Below, one piece after another: positions 1 through 8,815 of a stretch of 64,000 nt of DNA. The DNA is from Peptoclostridium sp965368085 (GTDB lineage Bacteria > Bacillota > Clostridia > Peptostreptococcales > Peptostreptococcaceae), in assembly GCA_965368085.1 (NCBI GenBank), contig CBDULP010000002.1, positions 62,001 through 126,000 on the forward strand, in the 5' to 3' direction. The notes below the pieces were generated by a model that was not told where the DNA came from, made no database searches, and saw only the letters and a list, made by a program, of their open reading frames with translations. Made by a program: the position numbers and the translations under genes. Within the stretch, counting starts at the first letter, position 1; each line of letters starts with the position of its first letter.

Positions 1-1254
1 GCAGGAAAAAAACTGGCGATAGTGGAGGATAGCCCTGGCGTTACAAGAGACAGGAATTATACCCGCGCGGAGTGGCTTAACCACAATTTCACTCTTATAG
101 ATACCGGAGGGATAGAGCCAGACAGTGATGAGCTTATACCTTCACTTATAAAGAAGCAGGCTGAGGTGGCCATAGACATGGCTCATGTAATACTTTTTGT
201 TGTGGATGCAAAGGCAGGTCTTACGTCTACAGACAGAGAGGTTGCCAATTTGCTTAGAAGGAGCAAAAAGCCTGTGGTACTTGTGCTTAACAAGGTTGAC
301 AACAACAAGATGTCAGAGCACTATTACGATTTTTATGAACTTGGATTTGGTGACCCTGTTGAGATTTCAGCTTCCATAGGTCTTGGAATAGGGGACCTTC
401 TTGACGAAGTCATAGCAAACTTCCCGGAAGGTGTGGACACAGAGTATGAAGATGACGTGATAAGGGTTGCGATAGCTGGAAAGCCTAATGCCGGAAAATC
501 TTCAATACTTAATTCCATATTGGGAGAGGAAAGAGTTATAGTGAGTCCTATAGCAGGAACCACGAGAGACTCGATAGACACTTATTTTGAGCACGGAGAT
601 GACAAATTTATTCTTATAGATACTGCAGGAATAAGGAAAAAGAAAAAAGTTGAAGCGGGCGTTGAAAAATACAGTGTGTTAAGGACCGTGGCTGCAATAG
701 ACAGGTCAGACGTCGTACTAATAGTTATAGATGCGACTGAAGGAGTCACAGAGCAGGATACAAAAGTGGCTGGAATAGCGCATGAAGAGGGAAGGGCCTG
801 CATAATAGTCATAAATAAATGGGATCTTGTGGAAAAAGAAACAAATACAATGAGGGACTATACCAGGGAAGTAAGAGACAGGTTGGGATTCCTTTCATAT
901 GCGCCCGTAATGTTTGTTTCGGCGATTACTAAGCAAAGACTTGACAAAATGATAGAAAAGATAAAATTCGTATCAAATCAGCATTCAATGAGGGTTCAAA
1001 CCGGAGTTCTAAACGAGGTCATAGCAGAGGCCATGATGCTTAATCAGCCACCATCGGACAAGGGTAAAAGGCTTAAAATATACTATGTGTCCCAGACCAA
1101 CATAAAGCCTCCGGGATTCACGGTTTTTGTGAACAACAAGGAACTTATGCATTTTTCATATCAAAGGTATCTTGAAAATAAGATAAGGGAAAACTTCGGT
1201 TTTGAAGGAACCCCTATAAGATTTTACTGCAGGGAGAAACAAAGCAGATATTAA
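1..1254 (+). CDS. der: Ribosome-assembly GTPase Der (EngA), 5' end cut by window
   Basis: Tandem-GTPase protein that helps mature the 50S ribosomal subunit. The open frame enters at base 1; 417 residues are visible and the first P-loop lies outside the window. Seen: end of G domain 1 (GVTRDR switch, LIDTGG, NKVD), a complete G domain 2 (GKPNAGKSS P-loop, LIDTAG, NKWD), then the C-terminal KH-like domain. Family length is about 435-440 residues, so roughly 20 residues are missing. gpsA follows 20 bases downstream, a common Firmicutes pairing. The truncation is caused by the window edge, not by mutation. Identity is very secure. Confidence 0.97.
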   Translation, partial: AGKKLAIVEDSPGVTRDRNYTRAEWLNHNFTLIDTGGIEPDSDELIPSLIKKQAEVAIDMAHVILFVVDAKAGLTSTDREVANLLRRSKKPVVLVLNKVDNNKMSEHYYDFYELGFGDPVEISASIGLGIGDLLDEVIANFPEGVDTEYEDDVIRVAIAGKPNAGKSSILNSILGEERVIVSPIAGTTRDSIDTYFEHGDDKFILIDTAGIRKKKKVEAGVEKYSVLRTVAAIDRSDVVLIVIDATEGVTEQDTKVAGIAHEEGRACIIVINKWDLVEKETNTMRDYTREVRDRLGFLSYAPVMFVSAITKQRLDKMIEKIKFVSNQHSMRVQTGVLNEVIAEAMMLNQPPSDKGKRLKIYYVSQTNIKPPGFTVFVNNKELMHFSYQRYLENKIRENFGFEGTPIRFYCREKQSRY

Positions 1255-1274
1255 CTATAAAGAGGGTGTATTTT

Positions 1275-2282
1275 ATGGATAAGATATGCATACTTGGAGC
1301 GGGCAGCTGGGGAAGTGCTCTTGGAGTGCTCCTTGCAAAAAAAGGATATGAGATTGAAATGTGGACTAATGAAGAGTCCCAGTGCGAGGCGGTAAACAGG
1401 TCAAGAGAGAATATAGATTTTCTTCCGGGAGTTGTTATTCCTCAAAACATGAATCTCAGCATAGACATACAGGACTCGATAAAAGGCGCGAAGGCGATAG
1501 TGATGGCAGTGCCTTCTCAGGCTGTAAGAGAAGTCATAAAGCTGGCGAAGCCTTATTTATCAAAGGATCAGATAATAGTGAACGTATCGAAGGGGCTCGA
1601 AAGGGGAAGCAACCTGAGGATATCTGAGGTTGTAGCTCAAGAGCTTGAAGAAAACAGCTTTGCAGTGCTTTCGGGACCCTCTCATGCGGAAGAGGTTGCA
1701 AAGGATGTGCCCACTACTGTTGTTGTCGCATCAAAGGACATGGATGTTGCGGAAGCGGTTCAAGACATATTCATATCACCGAAGTTCAGAGTGTATACAA
1801 ATACAGACCTTGTAGGAGTAGAGCTTGGAGGCTCGCTTAAAAACATAATAGCATTTGCAGCAGGAGTTTCCGACGGGCTTGGATACGGCGACAATACAAA
1901 GGCCGCTCTTATGACAAGAGGGCTTACGGAGATAGTGAGACTTGGTGTTGCAATGGGTGCGAATGCCAAGACTTTCTCGGGGCTTTCTGGAGTAGGAGAT
2001 CTTATAGTAACCTGTACGAGTATGCACAGTAGAAACAGAAGGGCCGGAATATTGATAGGACAGGGAATGAGTCTGGAAGAGGCGCTTAAAGAGGTGAAAA
2101 TGGTTGTGGAAGGCGTAGAAGCTGCAAAGGTGGCATACGGTCTTTCGAAAGAATATGATATTGAAATGCCTATAACTAACGAGCTTTATGGAGTACTGTT
2201 TGAAGGCAAGGATGTCAAAAAATCTGTAATAGATCTTATGATGAGAAGCAAGACACATGAAATAGAAGATCTTAGCATATAG
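1275..2282 (+). CDS. gpsA: NAD(P)H-dependent glycerol-3-phosphate dehydrogenase
   Basis: Makes sn-glycerol-3-phosphate from dihydroxyacetone phosphate for membrane lipid synthesis. The 335-residue protein has the N-terminal Rossmann motif GAGSWG (residues 8-13), a typical SGPSHAEEVA segment, and the C-terminal helical domain with GLSGVGDL. A GTG at 1266 is in frame, but ATG 1275 has an AGAGGG ribosome site 8 bases upstream and gives the usual family N-terminus, so it is preferred. The gene sits just downstream of der and is closed by a strong hairpin terminator at 2301-2345, so der-gpsA ends a transcription unit. Confidence 0.96.
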   Translation: MDKICILGAGSWGSALGVLLAKKGYEIEMWTNEESQCEAVNRSRENIDFLPGVVIPQNMNLSIDIQDSIKGAKAIVMAVPSQAVREVIKLAKPYLSKDQIIVNVSKGLERGSNLRISEVVAQELEENSFAVLSGPSHAEEVAKDVPTTVVVASKDMDVAEAVQDIFISPKFRVYTNTDLVGVELGGSLKNIIAFAAGVSDGLGYGDNTKAALMTRGLTEIVRLGVAMGANAKTFSGLSGVGDLIVTCTSMHSRNRRAGILIGQGMSLEEALKEVKMVVEGVEAAKVAYGLSKEYDIEMPITNELYGVLFEGKDVKKSVIDLMMRSKTHEIEDLSI

Positions 2283-2300
2283 AAAACTTAAATGTGTTTT

Positions 2301-2347
2301 AAAACCCGCAAATTCGAAGAATTATATGTTGAATTTGCGGGTTTTGC
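2301..2347 (+). terminator. Rho-independent terminator after gpsA
   Basis: A perfect 15-base inverted repeat (2301-2315 with 2331-2345) whose outer part is A/T and inner part contains CCCGC/GCGGG. The 3' arm ends in TTTT. It lies 18 bases after the gpsA stop and separates the der-gpsA unit from the division operon. Confidence 0.9.
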
Positions 2348-2633
2348 AATAGAAAGAGTTCTGGCGTATTACCATGCTCAAGGGAGCAAAACTGGTGGTG
2401 CATACATGAATAGTCTCGGTATGTAAAACTTTGTATATTACCGTTTGAATATTTTTTCTTGGCATTTCGACACACCCTGTTATAAAATTATTACATGGAC
2501 GATAATAAAGTTGTTGCTTTAAAGTTAAAACAAGTTTTACCATTGTAAAGTGATGTGAATGGATTATTAAATATATATATAGATTAAATAGCAGACGTAA
2601 AGAGGCCATACTAATAATGCTGAGGTGTTGCAA
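2348..2633 (+). promoter_or_regulatory. Intergenic region with sigma-A-like promoter at 2459-2486
   Basis: No gene is seen in this interval of about 285 bases. TTGGCA (2459-2464) and TATAAA (2481-2486) with a 16-base spacer form a good vegetative promoter for the HlyD-like gene and the division operon behind it; the leader would be about 140 bases. Upstream lie two small hairpins, TGCTC/GAGCA (2375-2388) and CATAC/GTATG (2401-2423). They do not match a riboswitch class that I can recognise. The promoter is inferred from sequence only. Confidence 0.6.
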
Positions 2634-3881
2634 TTGACGAGAAAGAACAAAAGGGTGAAAAAAAAGATTTCAAATTATATTATATTCATGGGAATATTTA
2701 GCTATATAATATATAACCTTGTAATTAGTATAATGAATACGGGAATACAAACATATACCGTCAAAAAGGGCCAGCTCATGGAGAGCATGCCTGAAAGAGG
2801 CGTTATGGTGAGAACTGAACAGGTTTTTTATTCAAATGCGCAAGGTGTTCCCAAGTACCTTTTTAAAGAAGGCGAGCGTATGGGCAGCAATAAAAATGTA
2901 TGTGAAGTACAAATAAGCCTTGCCGATAAAAAACTCAAGGAAGAGGCAGATACAATACAAAGGCGCATAGATATAATGGAAACGGGAATGGTGTATTCGC
3001 CAAACGTATTGACTCCGGAAAAATTAGACAGAATGATATCTGTGAAGAAGCATGAAATAAAAAACAGCTTTATGAGTGGAAATTTGATTGTGATATCTAG
3101 GCTCAAAAAAGAGATGCTATACCTTATGGATCAAAAAAGCATATTGTACGGCAGTTTTTCGAGTGCAGGGAACAAGGGCTCTATTACCAGCAAGATAACG
3201 GCAATAAGGAATCAGATGGAATCTTCGACTAAATTCATAAAAAATACATTTCCTGGAGAACTTTCTCTTTCTGCTGACGGATATGAGATCATGCTCAAGC
3301 CGGACAGGCTTGGAGAATTGAACTCCCAAGTTTTAAACGAGGTACAAAACAGGAACCGCATAAGCAAGGGAAAGGACGTAAATGAAGGTGATCCCGTATT
3401 TAAGATAGTAAACAATCACTATTGGTATATGGTGTTTGTGCTTGAGCAGGAAGAGGCCGAGCAGTTTAAAAAGGGCAAGGGCATTTACATAAAGAATGAA
3501 GAAGATATGGTGTATGGGGTCATTAAAGAAATATACAAGGACAAATACGGCAAATATATAATGGTATTTAAGACCAATTCGAGTAGTGCGGCAATGCATG
3601 ATGATAGAGTTCACGAAGTGGATATAATACTTAAAAATTTAAATGGAATAAAAATCCCGCAAAGAGCTGTAATTGAAAAGGATGAGAAGAAAGGCGTATA
3701 TGTGATTTCAGAAACAGGAGTTGCTGTTTTTAAAGAGTTAAATTGTATTTTGGGAGAAAACGACGAATATGTTATACTGGATTATAAGAAAATAACCAGG
3801 GATAAGGTGAAGACTGTAAATTTGTATGATGAAATTATTTTGAATCCTGGAAAAGTCAAAGAGGGTAGAAGAATAAGATAG
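2634..3881 (+). CDS. HlyD/membrane-fusion-like single-pass protein
   Basis: 415-residue protein with a short basic N-terminus, one membrane anchor (about residues 14-34) and a large extracytoplasmic part. The arrangement resembles HlyD-type periplasmic adaptor proteins: a biotinyl-lipoyl-like segment after the anchor, a helical middle, then a beta-rich end. No ABC transporter or outer-membrane partner lies nearby; instead the gene heads the yggS-sepF-ylmGH-divIVA operon, 12 bases before yggS. Start choice: GTG 2625 overlaps the ribosome site GAGGTG (2622-2627), so TTG 2634, 6 bases after it, is preferred. A homologous gene at this place is common in Clostridia. Function is unknown; an envelope or division role is inferred from position only. 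Confidence 0.72.
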   Translation: MTRKNKRVKKKISNYIIFMGIFSYIIYNLVISIMNTGIQTYTVKKGQLMESMPERGVMVRTEQVFYSNAQGVPKYLFKEGERMGSNKNVCEVQISLADKKLKEEADTIQRRIDIMETGMVYSPNVLTPEKLDRMISVKKHEIKNSFMSGNLIVISRLKKEMLYLMDQKSILYGSFSSAGNKGSITSKITAIRNQMESSTKFIKNTFPGELSLSADGYEIMLKPDRLGELNSQVLNEVQNRNRISKGKDVNEGDPVFKIVNNHYWYMVFVLEQEEAEQFKKGKGIYIKNEEDMVYGVIKEIYKDKYGKYIMVFKTNSSSAAMHDDRVHEVDIILKNLNGIKIPQRAVIEKDEKKGVYVISETGVAVFKELNCILGENDEYVILDYKKITRDKVKTVNLYDEIILNPGKVKEGRRIR

Positions 3882-3893
3882 GAGTGAATGGAG

Positions 3894-4595
3894 TTGTCTG
3901 TTATAGGAGAAAACATAGCTGAGATAAAGAATAATATTTTAAAAAATGCAAAAGAAGCTGGCAGGGAAGCGGAAAAAGTAGTCTTAATAGCAGTTACAAA
4001 GACGGTAGAAGCGGACAAGATGAACGAAGCTATCAGAGAAGGTATAACGGATATTGGAGAAAATAAGGTCCAGGAAATCCTTAGAAAATATGATGATGTA
4101 CAGGAAAATGTAAAATGGCATCTTATAGGGTCTTTACAGAGCAATAAGGTAAAATATATAATTGATAAAGTAGACCTTATACATTCGCTTGACAGGATGT
4201 CCCTTGCCAAGGAAATAGACAAGAGGGCAATGGAAAATGGAAAGGTTATGGACTGTCTTGTACAGGTGAACATATCACAGGAGGATTCAAAGCACGGCAT
4301 TGCAAAAGAAGATGTAGTTGAATTCATAAAGACTGTATCAAGTGATTGTAAAAACATAAGGATACGTGGGCTTATGGGTATGGCACCATTTGCGGAAGAA
4401 ACTGAAGAGACAAGGATATATTTTAAGCAATTAAAAGATATTTCAATTCAAATTGAGGGTATGAATATTGAAGGTGTAAAAATGGAATATTTGTCCATGG
4501 GCATGAGTAATGACTATGGGGTTGCAATTCGAGAAGGGTCAAATATGGTAAGAATAGGAACAGCCATATTTGGCAAAAGGAACTATGACAGTTAG
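3894..4595 (+). CDS. yggS: YggS/YlmE family PLP-binding protein
   Basis: Pyridoxal-phosphate-binding, single-domain alanine-racemase-fold protein involved in vitamin B6 homeostasis; no enzyme activity is firmly assigned to the family. The PLP lysine is Lys36 in AVTKT. Further family marks are IGENKVQE, WHLIGSLQSNK, LVQVNIS and LSMGMSNDY near the C-terminus. Start: ATG 3888 lies only 3 bases from AGGAG (3880-3884), whereas TTG 3894 is 9 bases away and yields the family-typical MSVI N-terminus of a 233-residue protein, so TTG 3894 is chosen with moderate certainty. The gene lies just before sepF, a conserved Gram-positive arrangement. Confidence 0.93.
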   Translation: MSVIGENIAEIKNNILKNAKEAGREAEKVVLIAVTKTVEADKMNEAIREGITDIGENKVQEILRKYDDVQENVKWHLIGSLQSNKVKYIIDKVDLIHSLDRMSLAKEIDKRAMENGKVMDCLVQVNISQEDSKHGIAKEDVVEFIKTVSSDCKNIRIRGLMGMAPFAEETEETRIYFKQLKDISIQIEGMNIEGVKMEYLSMGMSNDYGVAIREGSNMVRIGTAIFGKRNYDS

Positions 4596-4606
4596 GAGGT
4601 CAGGCT

Positions 4607-5056
4607 ATGCCGGGAAAAATGGTGGATAAGATGAAAAAGCTGATGGGATTTGAGGAAGAATACGATATGGACAATGAATCTTTTGAAGAAGAGGTAGAGC
4701 AGCTTGGGATAGTTGCAACACCAAGGGAAGTTTCGAAAAACAACAAGATAGTGAATATTCATGCGACGACTCAGATGAAGGTGATACTGTATGAGCCGAG
4801 TAATTACGAGGAAGTACCGACTATAGTGGACAATCTGAAAAACAGAAAAGCGGTGATAGTCAACTTGCAAAGCATCCAAGATGCTGAAACTGCGAAGACT
4901 ATATTTGACTTTTTAAACGGCGCAATATATGCCCTTGAAGGGACTATACAAAAAGTGTCAAGTGGGATATTCGTACTTGCACCAAACAATATAGACATAG
5001 ATGCGAATATAAAAAGGGAGTTGGAAAACAAAGTTCTGTTTCCTTGGCAAAAATAA
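4607..5056 (+). CDS. sepF: Cell division protein SepF
   Basis: 149-residue SepF, the Gram-positive FtsZ-associated protein that binds membrane through an N-terminal amphipathic helix (here starting MPGKMVDKMKKLMGF) and bundles FtsZ through a C-terminal globular domain. The acidic linker covers about residues 20-45; the C-terminal domain begins near residue 50 and ends with the segment SSGIFVLAPNNIDI. Start ATG 4607 follows AGGAGG by 8 bases. Family size is about 140-150 residues, so it is complete. It sits between yggS and ylmG as in Bacillus and Clostridium. Confidence 0.95.
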   Translation: MPGKMVDKMKKLMGFEEEYDMDNESFEEEVEQLGIVATPREVSKNNKIVNIHATTQMKVILYEPSNYEEVPTIVDNLKNRKAVIVNLQSIQDAETAKTIFDFLNGAIYALEGTIQKVSSGIFVLAPNNIDIDANIKRELENKVLFPWQK

Positions 5057-5075
5057 ATAATAAGGGGATTTTCAT

Positions 5076-5351
5076 ATGTATGTTATAATAAATGCTCTTG
5101 GATATTTTGTGCAATTTTTACAAATAATGATATTCACAAGGGTAATCATGTCATGGATTAATATAGACCCATATTCTCAATTCGCAAGTTTTGTATATAG
5201 GGTTACAGAACCTGTACTTGAACCTGTACGGGAACTTATGAACAAAATTATAAACACTGGATCGATAGATTTTTCTCCCATAGTGGCACTGTTTTTAATA
5301 CAGTTCATACACAGAACGCTGATAAGGCTGCTTATCGGGGTGGGATTTTAA
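5076..5351 (+). CDS. ylmG: YggT/YlmG family membrane protein
   Basis: 91-residue protein with two predicted transmembrane helices (about residues 3-25 and 65-88) joined by a loop containing INIDPYSQF and VTEPVLEPVRELM, the family signature. YggT/YlmG proteins are linked to cell division and membrane organisation, but the biochemical role is unsettled. AAGGGG is the ribosome site. The stop codon abuts the ylmH start directly, which suggests translational coupling. Confidence 0.92.
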   Translation: MYVIINALGYFVQFLQIMIFTRVIMSWINIDPYSQFASFVYRVTEPVLEPVRELMNKIINTGSIDFSPIVALFLIQFIHRTLIRLLIGVGF

Positions 5352-6143
5352 GTGATTGACAAGGAAAAATTGACGCTACATATAAGGGATGAACAGGTTA
5401 AACGGCTTGTATGCATAGTCTTGGACAAGGCCCAGTCGGTGATCAGGAGCCATGAGATAAAGTCTACGGATTTTTTGAATCCATATGAGCTTAAATGTGT
5501 AAAGGACGCTCTTAACCACATTAAGGGAGAACTTATATACAGCGAGCATGGGGCTGGCGAAAGTGCCGAGAGAAAGTGCGTGCTAATGCGTCCTTGGTAT
5601 ATGGATGTTGAAGAAATCGAAAGTCCAATATCGCTTCTTTGCGCTTCGGGAAATTTCAAGTTCAAAGAGATATCGCACAGGGATTACCTGGGGTCTATAA
5701 TGGGTCTTGGGATAAGACGTGAGAAGATAGGCGATATACATGTGCATGAAAACAGCTGCCATTTTGCTGTGAAGTCTGAAATTGCGGATTTTTTGCATAT
5801 GAACTTCAGTAAGGTGTCTTCAAACAGTGTGGATGTAGGTTTTATAGGATGTGAAGAATTTCTCAGCAGCGATCAGGAGTTTAAAATCAAAAACTTCACA
5901 GTTTCATCTTTGAGGCTCGACTGCATGATTTCTGGGATATACAATATCCCAAGAGGCGAGGCCAGCAAAATAGTATCATCAGAACGTGTGAAGGTCGATT
6001 TTGAGCCGGCAGTTAACAGCTCAAAGAATTTGGGCGAGGGAAGCCTTATTTCCGTAAGGGGAAAAGGAAGGGCTATGGTAGAGAGGATTAACGGAAGCAC
6101 TAAAAAGGGAAGGACTTCAATAACAGTCAAAATTATGATATAG
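5352..6143 (+). CDS. ylmH: YlmH family S4-domain RNA-binding protein
   Basis: 263-residue YlmH-type protein: an N-terminal domain of about 170 residues with the core GSIMGLGIRREKIGDI, then a C-terminal S4 RNA-binding domain from about residue 180 (SSLRLDCMISGIYNIPRGEA). YlmH of Bacillus subtilis is reported to act in ribosome-associated quality control with stalled 50S-peptidyl-tRNA complexes; note that rqcH is also in this window (12320-14110). GTG 5352 directly follows the ylmG stop. Complete and intact. Confidence 0.93.
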   Translation: MIDKEKLTLHIRDEQVKRLVCIVLDKAQSVIRSHEIKSTDFLNPYELKCVKDALNHIKGELIYSEHGAGESAERKCVLMRPWYMDVEEIESPISLLCASGNFKFKEISHRDYLGSIMGLGIRREKIGDIHVHENSCHFAVKSEIADFLHMNFSKVSSNSVDVGFIGCEEFLSSDQEFKIKNFTVSSLRLDCMISGIYNIPRGEASKIVSSERVKVDFEPAVNSSKNLGEGSLISVRGKGRAMVERINGSTKKGRTSITVKIMI

Positions 6144-6173
6144 CTCATATTGGATTACGGAAGGAAGTGAAAT

Positions 6174-6644
6174 ATGATAACTCCACTTGATATTGAAAAC
6201 AAGGAGTTTAGGAGAGGTATAAGGGGATACAAGGAAGACGAGGTCGACGATTTCCTGGATGATTTGAAGGACGATTTTGAGAACCTCTACAAGGAGAATA
6301 TAGAGCTTAAAGACAAGATAAACATGCTTTCAGACCAGATATCAAAATTCAAAAGCATGGAGGATACGCTTAAAAACACGCTCATTGTAGCCCAGAACAC
6401 GGCGGAAGAAGTTGGAATGAGTGCGTCAAAAAAGGCGCAACTGATAATAGAAGAGGCTGAGATCAAAGGCAGGAAGATGATAGCGGATTCCAACAATGAG
6501 GTAATAGCAATAAAAAAAGAGTACGAGGAAGTTAGAAAAGAGTTTATGGTATTTAAAAACAGGTTTAAATCAATGCTCAAAGATCAGATAAAATATGTCG
6601 ATGAACTATTTGGACAAGAAGAAGCAGACTTGGGTGCTGAATAA
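6174..6644 (+). CDS. divIVA: DivIVA domain cell-division/polarity protein
   Basis: 156-residue DivIVA-family protein. The N-terminal lipid-binding domain is clear (MITPLDIENKEFRRGIRGY, then DEVDDFLDD), followed by a coiled coil to about residue 140 and a short acidic tail. DivIVA senses negative membrane curvature at septa and poles and recruits division or polarity factors. Start ATG 6174 follows GGAAG. The gene closes the conserved ylm division group; MinCDE are encoded far downstream (53.5-55.3 kb), so DivIVA could act with or independently of Min here. Confidence 0.95.
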   Translation: MITPLDIENKEFRRGIRGYKEDEVDDFLDDLKDDFENLYKENIELKDKINMLSDQISKFKSMEDTLKNTLIVAQNTAEEVGMSASKKAQLIIEEAEIKGRKMIADSNNEVIAIKKEYEEVRKEFMVFKNRFKSMLKDQIKYVDELFGQEEADLGAE

Positions 6645-6679
6645 AGGCACTCATTTTTTTGCGCGAAGGAGGAAAAAGT

Positions 6680-7378
6680 ATGGATATTATAGGAATAATA
6701 GGAGCGATGGACGAAGAGGTTGATATACTAAAGCAGCACATGGATATAAGGGAAAGCAGAAGAATAGCAGGCCTTGATTTTTATTCGGGAAGAATAGAGG
6801 ATAAAGAAATCGTGCTTGTAAGATGCGGCATAGGCAAGGTGAATGCGGGAATGTGCACGCAGATACTTATAAGTGTATACGGGGTTTGCGCCGTGATAAA
6901 TACTGGTGTTGCGGGAGCTCTTCACAGTGAACTCGATGTTCTTGACATAGTGGTTTCAACAGATGCGGTGGAGCATGATTTTGACGCAACCGGATTTGGA
7001 TACAAACCAGGAGAAATTCCGAGAATGGAAACTTCAATTTTTGAAGCTGACGAAAAGCTTGCACAGGCGGCATACGAAGCTGGGGTAGAAAGTTCAAATG
7101 GACACAAGACCCTAAAGGGAAGAATTGCCACTGGAGATATATTTGTAAGCAGTTCGGAAGTGAAGGACAAGCTTGTGGGAGTATTTGGCGGATATTGTGC
7201 AGAGATGGAAGGAGCGGCAATAGGTCATGTATGTAATTTGAACAAAGTGCCTTTTGTCATAATAAGAGCCATGTCAGACAAGGCTGACGGAACGGCGCAT
7301 GTAAACTATAATGAGTTTGTAGAGGTGGCGGCCCATAACTCAAAAAACATAGTTCTTGCGATGCTTAAAAAAATATAG
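6680..7378 (+). CDS. mtnN: 5'-methylthioadenosine/S-adenosylhomocysteine nucleosidase
   Basis: 232-residue MTA/SAH nucleosidase (Pfs), which cleaves adenine from by-products of SAM-dependent reactions and feeds methionine salvage and the activated methyl cycle. Seen: N-terminal GIIGAMDEEV with the catalytic-type Glu, INTGVAGAL, ATGDIFVSS, and the C-terminal AEMEGAAIGHVC and RAMSDKADG segment that holds the nucleoside-binding Glu and catalytic Asp. An in-frame upstream extension to 6659 is rejected because AAGGAGG (6666-6672) is placed 7 bases before ATG 6680. It lies between divIVA and lspA. Confidence 0.96.
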   Translation: MDIIGIIGAMDEEVDILKQHMDIRESRRIAGLDFYSGRIEDKEIVLVRCGIGKVNAGMCTQILISVYGVCAVINTGVAGALHSELDVLDIVVSTDAVEHDFDATGFGYKPGEIPRMETSIFEADEKLAQAAYEAGVESSNGHKTLKGRIATGDIFVSSSEVKDKLVGVFGGYCAEMEGAAIGHVCNLNKVPFVIIRAMSDKADGTAHVNYNEFVEVAAHNSKNIVLAMLKKI

Positions 7379-7402
7379 AGTATGAGATACGGGGGGAGAA
7401 AT

Positions 7403-7849
7403 TTGAATTTAATACTTATAGTCGTACTTGTCATAATAGACCAGCTTTCGAAGCTTTGGGCACTGCTTAAGCTTTCGGATATAGGTTCTATTCCTGTGAT
7501 AAAAAATATATTCCACCTGACTTATGTCGAAAACAGGGGTGCGGCTTTCGGGGTTTTGCAGAATAAGAGATTTTTATTTATAATATTGACTTTGGCTGTT
7601 GTAGGTTATATAGTATATTTTCTTTATTCGAACAAGGGGCTTAACATATACGTCAAAATCTCACTCAACCTTATTGTGGCGGGGGCTATAGGAAACCTTA
7701 TAGACAGAGTGAGGCTTGGATTTGTTGTGGACTTTTTTGACTTCAGGATATGGCCGGTATTTAATGTGGCTGACATATGCGTGGTTGTTGGCGGATGCAT
7801 GCTCGCTTATATAATGCTCTTTAGGAGCGACCTTATAGGCGACAACTAG
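7403..7849 (+). CDS. lspA: Lipoprotein signal peptidase II
   Basis: 148-residue aspartic membrane protease that removes signal peptides from lipid-modified prolipoproteins. Four transmembrane helices are evident. Conserved elements are IDQLSK near the N-terminus, ENRGAAFG, and the two catalytic Asp regions GNLIDRVRLG and FNVADI. TTG 7403 is preferred over the in-frame ATG 7382, because the G-rich ribosome site (GGGGGGAG, 7391-7398) lies between them and the TTG gives the usual N-terminus MNLILIVVLVIIDQ. rluD follows 17 bases later, the usual Gram-positive order. Confidence 0.95.
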   Translation: MNLILIVVLVIIDQLSKLWALLKLSDIGSIPVIKNIFHLTYVENRGAAFGVLQNKRFLFIILTLAVVGYIVYFLYSNKGLNIYVKISLNLIVAGAIGNLIDRVRLGFVVDFFDFRIWPVFNVADICVVVGGCMLAYIMLFRSDLIGDN

Positions 7850-7866
7850 GAGGTATTTTTTAAAGT

Positions 7867-8790
7867 ATGGAAATTAGAAGCTTTTGTGTCATGGAAGATG
7901 AAGAAGGAGTAAGGCTTGATGTGTTCCTTTCGGAGCAGCTCGAGGACATGTCAAGGTCATATGTTCAAAAGATTATAAAGCAAGGGCTTGTGAAAGTCGG
8001 AGAAAAGGTTGAGAAGGCAAAATACATCGTAAGTGAAAATGAGATCGTTGAAATAAACATACCGGAGCCTAAATGCCTTGAAGTAAAACCTCAGGATATA
8101 GACATAGACATAGTGCATGAAGACGATGACATAATAGTTGTAAACAAGCCCCAGGGAATGGTTGTCCATCCGGCGCCAGGAAACTATGAGGGGACCCTTG
8201 TCAATGCTGTTATGCATCGCTGCAGGGGAAACCTTTCATCTATAAATGGTGTCATAAGGCCGGGGATAGTCCACAGGATAGACAAGGACACTTCAGGGCT
8301 TTTGGTCATAGCAAAAAACAACAATGCCCACAATGGCCTTGCTCAGCAGTTTAAAGACCATTCCATAGAAAGGACGTATGAGATGGTGTGTGTGGGTAAT
8401 GTCAAGCAGGACGAGTTCACAGTGGATCTTCCAATAGGGCGAAATCCATCAAATAGGCTTAAAATGGCAGTGGTAAAGGGCGGTAAGGATGCGGTGACGC
8501 ACTTCAAGGTTATAAAGAGATTTGAAGGATACACACACCTCAAGGCGAATCTTGAAACGGGGAGGACTCACCAGATAAGGGTCCATATTTCAAATAGGAA
8601 CACTCCTCTTTTGGGAGATCCGGTATATGGAATCAAAAAAAGTAAATTCAAGCTTGATGGACAGCTTTTGCATGCAAGGACTCTGGGATTTGTCCATCCG
8701 AGAAGCGGTGAATATATTCAGTTTGACTCCGAGCTTCCAGAATACTTTGAAAATATAATTAAAATACTTGAAAGCAACTATGGTCTATGA
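7867..8790 (+). CDS. rluD: RluA/RluD family 23S rRNA pseudouridine synthase
   Basis: 307-residue pseudouridine synthase with an N-terminal S4 domain (about residues 15-75) and a catalytic domain. The catalytic Asp139 is in HRIDKDTSGL; GRTHQIRVH is the second family motif. It isomerises uridines in large-subunit rRNA; exact target sites cannot be read from sequence, so the symbol marks the family member adjacent to lspA. An AGGAGG site lies 13 bases before ATG 7867. The last 20 bases of the gene contain the -35 box of the pyrR promoter. Confidence 0.92.
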   Translation: MEIRSFCVMEDEEGVRLDVFLSEQLEDMSRSYVQKIIKQGLVKVGEKVEKAKYIVSENEIVEINIPEPKCLEVKPQDIDIDIVHEDDDIIVVNKPQGMVVHPAPGNYEGTLVNAVMHRCRGNLSSINGVIRPGIVHRIDKDTSGLLVIAKNNNAHNGLAQQFKDHSIERTYEMVCVGNVKQDEFTVDLPIGRNPSNRLKMAVVKGGKDAVTHFKVIKRFEGYTHLKANLETGRTHQIRVHISNRNTPLLGDPVYGIKKSKFKLDGQLLHARTLGFVHPRSGEYIQFDSELPEYFENIIKILESNYGL

Positions 8791-8796
8791 TACAAT
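8768..8796 (+). promoter_or_regulatory. Sigma-A-type promoter of pyrR
   Basis: TTGAAA (8768-8773), 17-base spacer, TACAAT (8791-8796). The -35 box lies inside the end of rluD. Predicted start near 8803, giving a leader that includes the whole PyrR attenuator. Inferred from sequence only. Confidence 0.7.
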
Positions 8797-8815
8797 TATC
8801 AAGATGAATAAATTG

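Noticed and set aside
1..60. der looking truncated at its N-terminus
   Set aside because: The frame is open to base 1 with the expected sequence, so the gene simply begins before the window.
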